NCBI GenBank assembly: GCA_030144725.1 | Contig: JASKMD010000027.1 | Coordinates: forward strand, 124,001 to 188,000 | Origin: Haematococcus lacustris | Taxonomy: Eukaryota; Chlorophyta; Chlorophyceae; Chlamydomonadales; Haematococcaceae | Direction: 5' to 3' | Length of the DNA stretch: 64,000 bases | Shown here: piece by piece, positions 31,259-43,700 of the stretch | Position numbering within the stretch: position 1 is the stretch's first letter | How the letters are laid out: every line of letters begins with the position of its first letter | Position numbers and translations under genes: made by a program | Notes under the pieces: model-generated | What the model was told of the DNA's origin: nothing | Seen by the model: only the letters and a program-made list of their open reading frames with translations | The model's database searches: none

Positions 31259-34208
31259 CTGCCGGCTTACATGGTCCCCCACATTAACCACAACCGCCTC
31301 AGTACTTCAACCAACAGCTGTGGCTTCGCGTGCGACGCTGCAGGCCGCCACCAACGGTGCCAAGGCTGAGGCCCAGTGGCACGCTGACTGCGAGACCTAC
31401 GCTGCAAAGTACCCCAAGGAGTATGCGGAGTTCAAGCAGCTCATCTCCGGCGAGCTGCCTGAGGTAGGCAGGGCAGGGCAGGGCATAGCTGCTGCTCCTG
31501 CTGCTGCATAGCACCAGGAGGGTGCAGTGCCGGGCAGCATGGCGGACGCATGGCAGCGGAAAGGCTATTGTGTCCTAGACAGAAGTAGTGCTGGCTGGGG
31601 CACAGGGGTGTCTTACACAGCGGCAGGAAGTTCCATTTTCTCTCTAGCTTGAACTAGGGGGTGATGTAGGGCTGGCCCACAGGAATAGCCTGCAAGGGGA
31701 GGGTTGAGAAATAGTCAGGGAATGGGGAAAGTAGGTTCAATTAGGGAGATACTAGGGGGTATTTGAATTCTGTCCTGACTATTTCTCAACCCTCCCCTCA
31801 CAGGCTGGTTGTGTCTACCCATGTGCCTGCTCCCCCCTCCCGTAACACCACCACCATTTGCCTCCTTACCCTCCCTTCCTACACCACCTGCTCTTGGCTG
31901 CTTGGCCCCACCCCCCCCCTACCCCTACCTCCCTGCTGCTCCCCTCCACGCTGCTCTCTCCTGCTCTGCCCCGCTACTCAGGGCTGGGCCAAGGCGCTGC
32001 CCACCTTCACCCCTGAGGACAAGCAGCTGGCCACCCGGCAGCACAGCCAGACCATGCTGAATGCCCTGGCCCCCGTCCTGCCCGGTCTCATCGGCGGTTC
32101 CGCTGACCTGGCCTCCTCCAACCTGACCCTGATGAAGATGTTTGGCGACTTCCAGAAGGGCCAGTACGCTGAGCGCAACACCCGGTTTGGTGTGCGTGAG
32201 CATGCCATGGGCGCCATCTGCAACGGCATTGGCCTGCACGCCTCGGGCCTCATCCCCTACTGCGCCACCTTCTTCATCTTCACAGACTACATGCGCTCAG
32301 CCATGCGCATGAGTGCGCTGTCGGAGACTGGCACCATCTACGGTGAGCTGGTGCCTGGTGTGCGTGGGACCAGGGGTCAGGGGGCTCCGTTGCTGTGCTG
32401 TTTGCCACAGCCCCTGATCACGAAGTTGGCAGTGTAAGGTGAAGTGGGCTTGGCACTGCAGGCTGCCAGCCCTGACCTCCTGTTGCTGCTCATGCCTTGC
32501 TCATGGCTCTCCCTTGCTCTGCCCATGCTCTGACTACCACGTCCGTTTCTGCTCACCTCCTTGATCTTATGCCTCCCTCACACCTCACCTACTGGCCCTG
32601 CTCTACCCTGGCCTGCCCTGGCTGGCCCTCAGCTGCGGACGTCTGTCTTGCCTAGCTCGCCCCCCTGTCTTGCCCCGTTGCTCCCCACAGTGATGACCCA
32701 CGACTCCATTGGCCTGGGTGAGGACGGCCCCACCCACCAGCCTATCGAGCACCTGGCGTCCTTCCGCGCCATGCCCAACATGCTGATGATGCGGCCAGCG
32801 GGAGGCAACGAGACCGCTGGCGCCTACAAGGTGGCCGTGGCTGAGCGCAAGCGCCCCACCACCATCGCCCTGTCACGCCAGAACATGCCCAGCCTGCCAG
32901 GCACCAGCCAGGAGGGCGTGGCTAAGGGCGGCTACACCATCAAGGACACGGAGGGCACCCCTGATGTCATCCTGCTGGGCACGGGCTCGGAGCTGCAGCT
33001 GGCGTATGAGGCTGCAGAGGTGAGGGGGGCGGAGGCAGGGAGGGCTGGGTGTGGGGCTGAGGGGCTGGATGTGGGATGAAGGGGCTGAGTGTGGGGCAGG
33101 GGGCAGGCAGAGGTGAGGGTTGGGAGGGATGAGAGGGTGATGAGAGGGTGCAGACACACGCCTGAGAGGGCGAGGGGCTGAGCAGTGGGGTGAGGGGGAG
33201 GGGCTGCGCAGTGGGGTGCGGGGGAGGGGATGGGCGCCGGGAGGGGGTCCACAGGCAGAGCAATGCAGGGCCCAGTGCCAGCAGGCCTAGGTGCAGGGTT
33301 GGGCGGATGGGGTGGGAGCAGGGTGAGTGTTGCCAGCTTCAGCCAGGCCTGGCTGCTGGTAGAGGTGACTGCGGGCAGGTTGGGGGACGAGGGTGGGGTA
33401 TGAGGCCCACAAGAGTCATGGTGCGCTGGGTATCCATCATCAGCCATCCTTGATGGATGGATAGCATCCACGTCGTACACTAGTACACTTACACACATTC
33501 TCACTGTGCCACCCTTTTCTACTTACCCCATGTCGTGTGGTCCCCCTTTTCCTTTCACCCTAAGCCATGTGGTCACCCTTTTCCATTCACCCCACGCAGG
33601 CGCTGGGCAAGGAGGGCGTGAAGGCACGCGTGGTGTCCATGGTGTGCTGGGAGCTGTTTGAGGAGCAGAGCGCCGAGTACAGGGATAGTGTTCTGCCTAA
33701 GTCGGTGGCGGCACGCGTCTCGGTGGAGGCTGGCTCCAGCTTTGGCTGGGAGAGGTGAGAGACATGCCTGGCACCCTGTAGGCTAACTGGCTGGCTGGCT
33801 GAAGCAATATGCTACCCCACCAGCTTGACTAGGCACCTCAAACCTTAAACCATTGTTCAAGTGTTGCCCCCGTTGCCCAGCTGGCTGTGATGGCGACACA
33901 AGCTGCAGCCAGTTCTGACAGCAACCCCTGCGCGCAGCTGGCTGTAGTGGTGAATCTCATGGAGTAAGAGGACATGTGTGATATAGTGCAAGTCGTGCCG
34001 GCTGGCTCACTGATGCTCGTGCTCCTGCATCACCAGCATGATGTGTGTGGTGCTGGCTTGCAGGTACATCGGCTGGCATGGGAAGCACATCGGCATTGAC
34101 ACCTTCGGTGCCTCAGCGCCTGCAAACATCCTGTACGAGAAGTTCGGCATCACCACCAAGCACATCATCGCCGCAGCCAAGGACAGCCTGGCTTCCACCA
34201 AGGCATAG
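28250..34208 (+). CDS. TKT: Transketolase, plastid-type
   Basis: Eleven exons: join(28250..28642, 28714..28804, 28910..29018, 29340..29511, 29790..29900, 30443..30604, 31344..31463, 31982..32342, 32691..33019, 33600..33754, 34064..34208), 715 residues, all junctions in phase. Transketolase moves two-carbon ketol units between sugar phosphates in the Calvin cycle and pentose phosphate pathway, using thiamine diphosphate. Residues 1-45 are basic and Ala-rich ([20 protein letters not shown]), fitting a chloroplast transit peptide. Key features: SGHPGMPMG (~71-79), AGHGSM (~111-116), the ThDP/Mg motif GDGCMMEG starting at ~203 with its Asn in DDN (~234), REHAMG with the catalytic Glu in exon 8, and [15 protein letters not shown] (~514-528). 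The length matches algal and plant plastid enzymes. Introns carry GT and CTG repeats. Confidence 0.97.
30255..30348. repeat. TG/GTGCAGAGGCCAG repeats in transketolase intron 5
   Basis: Short (TG)n runs alternate with 'tgcagaggccag', giving four copies of a composite unit within the intron between exons 5 and 6. Confidence 0.85.
31201..31257. repeat. (CTG)18-type tract in transketolase intron 6
   Basis: An uninterrupted CTG run of about 54 bases lies 90 bp upstream of exon 7. The transcript therefore carries a (CUG)n stretch in the pre-mRNA only. Confidence 0.95.
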
Positions 34209-34793
34209 GAAGACGGTACCAGATAGCGGGCACAAGCTCGCCCTGCAATGGGCGGGTCGCTATGTATTGCACGCACGATGGTTTAAGGCTTGAGTGTAGG
34301 TTCAGCATGCGTTGTGCCATTGTGGAAGCCGTTGCTTAGTGAGCGGTGGCAGCGCAGGCTTGCTTGGCGCGAGTGAATAGCTCAACCATTCAACATGTGG
34401 TGCCCAAAGCCTTGTCCAACACTGACTGTTGGACGGATTTCGTCATTTAAAAGCGAAGTGGTCATGGTCGAAGCTGTGAAACCTCACTAACGAATGGGAG
34501 CTGTGGCAGCTTTGCATCAGCCGAACAGCTCCTCAGTGCACCTCAAACAACAAACCTTAACGCCGCTGTACCTTCAACACTATCGCCCAGTGACCCTTGT
34601 CACGCTCGTGCTGACTTCTTAAATGCTGTCGATACAATAGGTGTGGTGACGTGTCTTATGTACCGCACGAGCATTACCAATAGAGCAAGACAGCAAAGGA
34701 TCCCTGGGGGGTGGTTGCAGCTTGAGCCAACTGTAGCATTTGCAGTGGATTGGTGTCTCTCGGACTGCTCATCCTAGCTTGTTACATTGCGCC
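34209..34793. other. Convergent intergenic region between transketolase and YebC genes
   Basis: Both genes end here, so the 585 bp must hold two 3' untranslated regions and both polyadenylation signals. A TGTAA word, the common chlorophyte poly(A) signal, occurs on the minus strand at 34786-34782, only 8 bases after the YebC stop. No further gene is visible. Confidence 0.5.
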
Positions 34794-37700
34794 CTATATG
34801 TCCAGATCCGCACAGTTATGAAACACCCCGTCCACATCGTCCAGGTCCAACAATCTTTCAAGGAGCATCTCACATTTCGCGAAAGCCTCCTCGTCCACCT
34901 GCGGCAGCGGGCTCTCATTGCAATTGACCTGAGTTCAGCCCCTAGAGGGCTGCGCCAGGGGTTGCGTCAGCGCGCCCGCCCGCCCGCCCGCCCGCCCGCC
35001 TGCCGCCCCGGCTGCCTGGCCACACCTCGACTGCCGCCCCGGCTGCCTGGCCACACCTCGACTGCCGCGGCGGGCTTGTATGCGAGGTCGCTGTCCTCCT
35101 GGTTCACGCGACAGCCCAACGAAACCAGCGTAGCCTTTGCTGTGTTGAAACCCTCCACGCTTGTGAACACCTGGTTTGAAGGCGGCACGGTGCAGGGAAG
35201 CAATGGCGGGCGGGAAAGCACAGAGAACGCTTGCGAACAATTATCACCGCCAGCTGCAATACGACATGAAGACGTTGCTAAGCTGCTAAGGTAGATATAG
35301 TGTCTAGCTACATGCAACAACAGGCCTTCTACCTAGAATCAGGGCAAGGCAATGAGACTCACTCGTGCCAGGTCACCTTAAGATGAGACGAAGGGCTATG
35401 GGAGCAAGGGAGGCGCCACAAAGTCAAACCTCAGCCTGGCCCGACCCAGGGCAACCCCCACTCAGCTGCAAGGCAGAACCCCTGTACTGGCTGCAGGTGT
35501 AGCTGCAGATGCTGCTAAAGGTGTACAGAACAGCTACAGGCCAGACGAGCACCGCAGTCCCAGGCCCCCAATAATGCCGCTGTGGCTACTGTGGCGGTAG
35601 GCATAGGTAGCATAGGTATAGGTTTAGGCGGTAGGCATAGGTAGCATAGGCAGAGGTGCTGGAGACCTACCCTGTGCCCCTGGCAGCAGGCTGCTGGACA
35701 CAAAGGTGGTGATGGTGGTGCCCTGGTGGGGTCCTACCTTGCAGCTGGAGTTGAGAGTTGGGAGTTGGGAGTTGGGAGTTGGGTTGGTCACCCACCTTGA
35801 AGCTGGTGCTGGGCGCTCCCTCCTCCTCCGGGGGCACCGCCACTACATCGTCTGCCCCAGCCTGCAGCAGCCAGCACGGCCAGGGCGCTTTGGCTGGGCG
35901 ACACCTGCTGGCTGGTGACCCCTTGAGCATGCTGGTACGCATGGCTGTTGCATATCATGCGCCATGTTTGCTACAGGCCACCAGGCTGGGATGAATCGAG
36001 GAGGGGAGGGCAGGGGGAGGTTGAGGGGCTGAGGGCACAGAGAAGCACAGAGAAGCAGCAGGTGTGTAGTGGCTGCCTACTGCTTGGCATCTAGTAGCTG
36101 TCTAGCCAGCTTGGGAGTCAGGCTGTAATGGGAAACAGCCCTATATCACCAATGCTTCTCACCCACAGTCCTGTCTCACCAGAGTAGCCCTTTCTCTCCA
36201 AAATCCGCCAAAGTTTCTCACCCGCAGTCCTTTCTCACCAAAAAGGGGGGGAACTTGACATTGACCGGCAAAAACAAGGAGCTGTGAGTCCAGCTTGAGA
36301 GCCTGACATGCTTTGAGCGATGCTGCCGTCCAACATCTGCAGCAGTCTGGATAGACCCTCACTCTACTCTCACTCTGCCGCCTGCCTACCAGGTGTGGTC
36401 AAGGCTAGCCCTGCAGCGCCAGAGCCAAGCCAGCTGCCCTTACCTCCATGGCTGCCTCAAACACTGCGTCCTCGGCCGTGTCCTCCACCAGCACCTACAG
36501 CAGGGGTGGGAGCCAGGCAGGCCAGGGGCCACGTGCATGGCAGCAGGCAGGCCTGCATGGGGTACAGGCTGCTTGCCAGCACCTACCATGCCACTCCTGG
36601 TGAAGTTGAACTGGACTGAGCCAGGCTCTGCCACCTTGGCCCCGCCCTTGGTCAGGGCATTCTTGACCTCGCTCGCACTCCTGGCATTGCATGGGCAAGC
36701 GCTTGCATGAGCATGCAACATGAGCGGCACACCCTCACCTGGACCAGCCTAGGCTACAGTGCCCAGAGGAGTTGTTCCAATACAGCTGCTGCTCACATGC
36801 TGACCAGTGCCCTGTCTGGCCCTGTCTGGCTCTGGTCAGCCAGCAGGCAACTACTGATTGAAAGCCCCGCTCTAATGGGGCCGTCCCCGCAGGGGGCTGC
36901 TGACTGCCCCACTCCCACAGCCAGGATGACTCACGTTTTTCTTTTGTTCTCCCATACACAGGTGCCACAGGTGCCAAATGTGGAGAGGCCTGATATGGCT
37001 ACCAATATTTACCAACGGGATAAGCCTGATGTGATATTTCCGCAGGGGGCTGCTGACTGCCCCACCCCCACAGCCAGGAACACACTGTGAGGCGGGCCAG
37101 CAGCGCGGGGCCCTGCCTGTACCTGTTGACGTTGTCAGTGAGGCAGGCCACCAGGAAGCCAGTGCCCCCTGGACCATAGGCCTCGTACAACACCTCCTGG
37201 AAGTCAGCCTGCACGGGGGGCCAGGGGACAGAGTGAGGACACAGGCCAGGGGGAGGGGCCAGTGGCCAGGGGGAGGGGCCAGGGGGAGGGGGGAGGGGCC
37301 AGGGGGAGGGGGGAGGGGCCAGGGGCCAGGGGGAGGGGCCAGGGGGAGGGGGGAGGGGCCAGGGGGAGGGGCCAGGGGAAGGGGCCAAGGGGAGGGGCCA
37401 GGGGCCAGGGGGAGGGTTCAGGGTGAGGGCCCGGGGCAGGGGCCAGGGGGAGCGGGAAAGAGCAAGGGATAGGGCAGGGTCCAACCAGGGTGGCAGCAGG
37501 GTGGCAGCAGAGGCCTCACACGCAGCAAGGTGCCCAGTGTGATGGCAGTTTGACTACCAGGGCCGGTCGCTGGAATAGGAGGAGCATGGGCTTATCAGGC
37601 CCGACTGAACTATGCACTGCACTGTGTGTTGGGAGCAGCTCTTGTGGCAGTGTGGGAGGGGGCTATTGCAGCGGGCAAGAGGCACAGCCAGTGAAGCCAA

Positions 37701-40700
37701 CCGCCCAGCTAATCATCAAGAGCCTTCTTGACCAAACTGGTGCCTGTGGGCTCAATCTGGTGATGCTTGTTACTGCATCCCAGCACCAAGGGCATGCCCT
37801 CAACCAGGACCCTGGCCTGACCCCCTGGCAACTCACTCCCTGGCCGCATGTTGCCCTATCTCCTCCACCCTCATCGTACCCCACCCCCTGACCCCTGCCC
37901 CCCTTCCAGCCCACCCCCGTACTTCCCCTGCAGGGCCAGCTTGACCACTGACGCAGAGCTGGCATGCCTGGTCACACCTGGCAAGGTCCGTGTCACACCT
38001 GGTTCTTGTCTGAGGCTCGTGAGATGTTGCGGTCCAGGATCTCTCTGGGTACGCCCAGGTCCTTGGCCACCCGCAGCAGGTCTGCCAGCTTGATGTTCAC
38101 GCTGGGGTCAGCCCCGCCGGCCTTCACTCTGCAAGGCGGCCTCCACACGACACTTGGCGCAGCCTAGCGTCAGGCCCAGCGTCAGGGCCAGCGTCGGGGT
38201 CAGGGTCAGGGTCAGGGTCAGGGTCAGGGTCAGGGCCAGCGTCAGGGCCAGCGTCGGGGTCAGGGTCAGGGTCAGGGTCAGGGTCAGGGCCAGCGTCAGG
38301 GCCAGCGTCGGGGTCAGGGTCAGGGTCGGGGTCAGGGTCAGGGTCAGGGTCAGGGTCAGGGTCAGGGTCAGGGTCAGGGTCAGGGTCAGGGTCAGGGCCA
38401 GCGTCAGGGCCAGCGTCGGGGTCAGGGTCAGGGTCAGGGTCAGGGTCAGGGTCAGGGTCAGGGCCAGCGTCAGGGCCAGCGTCGGGGTCAGGGTCAGGGT
38501 CAGGGTCAGGGTCAGGGCCAGCGTCAGGGCCAGCGTCGGGGTCAGGGTCAGGGTCAGGGTCAGGGTCAGGGCCAGCGTCAGGGCCAGCGTCGGGGTCAGG
38601 GTCAGGGTCAGGGTCAGGGTCAGGGTCAGGGCCAGCGTCAGGGCCAGCGTCGGGGTCAGGGTCAGGGTCAGGGTCAGGGTCAGGGTCAGGGTCAGGGCCA
38701 GCGTCAGGGCCAGCGTCGGGGTCAGGGTCAGGGTCAGGGTCAGGGTCAGGGTCAGGGCCAGCGTCAGGGCCAGCGTCGGGGTCAGGGTCAGGGTCAGGGT
38801 CAGGGTCAGGGTCAGGGTCAGGGCCAGCGTCAGGGCCAGCGTCGGGGTCAGGGTCAGGGTCAGGGTCAGGGTCAGGGTCAGGGCCAGCGTCAGGGCCAGC
38901 GTCGGGGTCAGGGTCAGGGTCAGGGTCAGGGTCAGGGCCAGCGTCAGGGCCAGCGTCGGGGTCAGGGTCAGGGTCAGGGTCAGGGTCAGGGCCAGCGTCA
39001 GGGCCAGCGTCGGGGTCAGGGTCAGGGTCAGGGTCAGGGTCAGGGCCAGCGTCAGGGCCAGCGTCGGGGTCAGGGTCAGGGTCAGGGTCAGGGTCAGGGC
39101 CAGCGTCAGGGCCAGCGTCGGGGTCAGGGTCAGGGTCAGGGTCAGGGTCAGGGTCAGGGCCAGCGTCAGGGCCAGCGTCGGGGTCAGGGTCAGGGTCAGG
39201 GTCAGGGTCAGGGTCAGGGCCAGCGTCAGGGCCAGCGTCGGGGTCAGGGTCAGGGTCAGGGTCAGGGTCAGGGTCAGGGCCAGCGTCAGGGCCAGCGTCG
39301 GGGTCAGGGTCAGGGTCAGGGTCAGGGTCAGGGCCAGCGTCAGGGCCAGCGTCGGGGTCAGGGTCAGGGTCAGGGTCAGGGTCAGGGCCAGCGTCAGGGC
39401 CAGCGTCGGGGTCAGGGTCAGGGTCAGGGTCAGGGTCAGGGTCAGGGCCAGCGTCAGGGCCAGCGTCGGGGTCAGGGTCAGGGTCAGGGTCAGGGTCAGG
39501 GTCAGGGCCAGCGTCAGGGCCAGCGTCGGGGTCAGGGTCAGGGTCAGGGTCAGGGTCAGGGTCAGGGCCAGCGTCAGGGCCAGCGTCGGGGTCAGGGTCA
39601 GGGTCAGGGTCAGGGTCAGGGCCAGCGTCAGGGCCAGCGTCGGGGTCAGGGTCAGGGTCAGGGTCAGGGCCAGCGTCAGGGCCAGCGTCGGGGTCAGGGT
39701 CAGGGTCAGGGTCAGGGTCAGGGTCAGGGCCAGCGTCAGGGCCAGCGTCGGGGTCAGGGTCAGGGTCAGGGTCAGGGTCAGGGCCAGCGTCAGGGCCAGC
39801 GTCGGGGTCAGGGTCAGGGTCAGGGTCAGGGTCAGGGTCAGGGCCAGCGTCAGGGCCAGCGTCGGGGTCAGGGTCAGGGTCAGGGTCAGGGTCAGGGTCA
39901 GGGCCAGCGTCAGGGCCAGCGTTGGGGTCAGGGTCAGGGTCAGGGTCAGGGTCAGGGTCAGGGTCAGGGCCAGCGTCAGGGCCAGCGTCGGGGTCAGGGT
40001 CAGGGTCAGGGTCAGGGTCAGGGTCAGGGTCAGGGTCAGGGTCAGGGTCAGGGTCAGGGCCAGCGTCAGGGCCAGCGTCGGGGTCAGGGTCAGGGTCAGG
40101 GTCAGGGTCAGGGTCAGGGTCAGGGTCAGGGCCAGCGTCAGGGCCAGCGTCGGGGTCAGGGTCAGGGTCAGGGTCAGGGTCAGGGTCAGGGCCAGCGTCA
40201 GGGCCAGCGTCGGGGTCAGGGTCAGGGTCAGGGTCAGGGTCAGGGTCAGGGTCAGGGCCAGCGTCAGGGCCAGCGTCGGGGTCAGGGTCAGGGTCAGGGT
40301 CAGGGTCAGGGTCAGGGTCAGGGCCAGCGTCAGGGCCAGCGTCGGGGTCAGGGTCAGGGTCAGGGTCAGGGTCAGGGCCAGCGTCAGGGCCAGCGTCGGG
40401 GTCAGGGTCAGGGTCAGGGTCAGGGTCAGGGTCAGGGCCAGCGTCAGGGCCAGCGTCGGGGTCAGGGTCAGGGTCAGGGTCAGGGTCAGGGTCAGGGCCA
40501 GCGTCAGGGCCAGCGTCGGGGTCAGGGTCAGGGTCAGGGTCAGGGTCAGGGTCAGGGTCAGGGCCAGCGTCAGGGCCAGCGTCGGGGTCAGGGTCAGGGT
40601 CAGGGTCAGGGTCAGGGTCAGGGCCAGCGTCAGGGCCAGCGTCGGGGTCAGGGTCAGGGTCAGGGTCAGGGTCAGGGTCAGGGCCAGCGTCAGGGCCAGC

Positions 40701-43700
40701 GTCGGGGTCAGGGTCAGGGTCAGGGTCAGGGTCAGGGCCAGCGTCAGGGCCAGCGTCGGGGTCAGGGTCAGGGTCAGGGTCAGGGTCAGGGTCAGGGCCA
40801 GCGTCAGGGCCAGCGTCGGGGTCAGGGTCAGGGTCAGGGTCAGGGTCAGGGTCAGGGCCAGCGTCAGGGCCAGCGTCGGGGTCAGGGTCAGGGTCAGGGT
40901 CAGGGTCAGGGTCAGGGCCAGCGTCAGGGCCAGCGTCGGGGTCAGGGTCAGGGTCAGGGTCAGGGTCAGGGCCAGCGTCAGGGCCAGCGTCGGGGTCAGG
41001 GTCAGGGTCAGGGTCAGGGTCAGGGCCAGCGTCAGGGCCAGCGTCGGGGTCAGGGTCAGGGTCAGGGTCAGGGTCAGGGTCAGGGTCAGGGTCAGGGCCA
41101 GCGTCAGGGCCAGCGTCGGGGTCAGGGTCAGGGTCAGGGTCAGGGTCAGGGTCAGGGTCAGGGCCAGCGTCAGGGCCAGCGTCGGGGTCAGGGTCAGGGT
41201 CAGGGTCAGGGTCAGGGTCAGGGCCAGCGTCAGGGCCAGCGTCGGGGTCAGGGTCAGGGTCAGGGTCAGGGTCAGGGTCAGGGCCAGCGTCAGGGCCAGC
41301 GTCGGGGTCAGGGTCAGGGTCAGGGTCAGGGTCAGGGCCAGCGTCAGGGCCAGCGTCGGGGTCAGGGTCAGGGTCAGGGTCAGGGTCAGGGTCAGGGCCA
41401 GCGTCAGGGCCAGCGTCGGGGTCAGGGTCAGGGTCAGGGTCAGGGTCAGGGCCAGCGTCAGGGCCAGCGTCGGGGTCAGGGTCAGGGTCAGGGTCAGGGT
41501 CAGGGCCAGCGTCAGGGCCAGCGTCGGGGTCAGGGTCAGGGTCAGGGTCAGGGTCAGGGTCAGGGCCAGCGTCAGGGCCAGCGTCGGGGTCAGGGTCAGG
41601 GTCAGGGTCAGGGTCAGGGTCAGGGCCAGCGTCAGGGCCAGCGTCGGGGTCAGGGTCAGGGTCAGGGTCAGGGTCAGGGCCAGCGTCAGGGCCAGCGTCG
41701 GGGTCAGGGTCAGGGTCAGGGTCAGGGTCAGGGTCAGGGCCAGCGTCAGGGCCAGCGTCGGGGTCAGGGTCAGGGTCAGGGTCAGGGTCAGGGTCAGGGC
41801 CAGCGTCAGGGCCAGCGTCGGGGTCAGGGTCAGGGTCAGGGTCAGGGTCAGGGTCAGGGCCAGCGTCAGGGCCAGCGTCGGGGTCAGGGTCAGGGTCAGG
41901 GTCAGGGTCAGGGTCAGGGCCAGCGTCAGGGCCAGCGTCGGGGTCAGGGTCAGGGTCAGGGTCAGGGTCAGGGTCAGGGTCAGGGTCAGGGCCAGCGTCA
42001 GGGCCAGCGTCGGGGTCAGGGTCAGGGTCAGGGTCAGGGTCAGGGCCAGCGTCAGGGCCAGCGTCGGGGTCAGGGTCAGGGTCAGGGTCAGGGTCAGGGT
42101 CAGGGCCAGCGTCAGGGCCAGCGTCGGGGTCAGGGTCAGGGTCAGGGTCAGGGTCAGGGTCAGGGCCAGCGTCAGGGCCAGCGTCGGGGTCAGGGTCAGG
42201 GTCAGGGTCAGGGTCAGGGTCAGGGTCAGGGCCAGCGTCAGGGCCAGCGTCGGGGTCAGGGTCAGGGTCAGGGTCAGGGTCAGGGTCAGGGCCAGCGTCA
42301 GGGCCAGCGTCGGGGTCAGGGTCAGGGTCAGGGTCAGGGTCAGGGCCAGCGTCAGGGCCAGCGTCGGGGTCAGGGTCAGGGTCAGGGTCAGGGCCAGCGT
42401 CAGGGCCAGCGTCGGGGTCAGGGTCAGGGTCAGGGTCAGGGTCAGGGTCAGGGCCAGCGTCAGGGCCAGCGTCGGGGTCAGGGTCAGGGTCAGGGTCAGG
42501 GTCAGGGTCAGGGCCAGCGTCAGGGCCAGCGTCGGGGTCAGGGTCAGGGTCAGGGTCAGGGTCAGGGTCAGGGCCAGCGTCAGGGCCAGCGTCGGGGTCA
42601 GGGTCAGGGTCAGGGTCAGGGTCAGGGTCAGGGCCAGCGTCAGGGCCAGCGTCGGGGTCAGGGTCAGGGTCAGGGTCAGGGTCAGGGCCAGCGTCAGGGC
42701 CAGCGTCGGGGTCAGGGTCAGGGTCAGGGTCAGGGTCAGGGCCAGCGTCAGGGCCAGCGTCGGGGTCAGGGTCAGGGTCAGGGTCAGGGTCAGGGTCAGG
42801 GCCAGCGTCAGGGCCAGCGTCGGGGTCAGGGTCAGGGTCAGGGTCAGGGTCAGGGTCAGGGCCAGCGTCAGGGCCAGCGTCGGGGTCAGGGTCAGGGTCA
42901 GGGTCAGGGTCAGGGTCAGGGTCAGGGTCAGGGCCAGCGTCAGGGCCAGCGTCGGGGTCAGGGTCAGGGTCAGGGTCAGGGTCAGGGCCAGCGTCAGGGC
43001 CAGCGTCGGGGTCAGGGTCAGGGTCAGGGTCAGGGTCAGGGTCAGGGTCAGGGCCAGCGTCAGGGCCAGCGTCGGGGTCAGGGTCAGGGTCAGGGTCAGG
43101 GTCAGGGTCAGGGTCAGGGCCAGCGTCAGGGCCAGCGTCGGGGTCAGGGTCAGGGTCAGGGTCAGGGTCAGGGTCAGGGCCAGCGTCAGGGCCAGCGTCG
43201 GGGTCAGGGTCAGGGTCAGGGTCAGGGTCAGGGCCAGCGTCAGGGCCAGCGTCGGGGTCAGGGTCAGGGTCAGGGTCAGGGTCAGGGTCAGGGCCAGCGT
43301 CAGGGCCAGCGTCGGGGTCAGGGTCAGGGTCAGGGTCAGGGCTGGTTGCTCACACGCTGGGCTGAGGAGGGTGGCTGCAAGCTGGGCTGGGGAAGGGCGT
43401 ATGGGCGTGGGCGGGTGGTGTTGGACCAGGGTTGTAGCTGGAGCTAAGGTGAGGGCTGAGATGTGGGCCATGGGGTGATGATGTCCTTGCTGCCCCTGCT
43501 GCCCCTGCTGCCCTGTGCTGGCCCCTACTGCCCTGCTGCCCCTGCTGCCTTCCACTGCCCCTACTGCCCTTTCTACCGCTTGCTGGACGCTGCTGCCCTG
43601 CTGCGCTGCTACCCCTGACGCCAGGTTGGCAGCCAATAACGCCAATTGCTGCCAGCTGTCTCTGCTGAGGCATTCTGTGGAGCAACGAATCACCTGGTTG

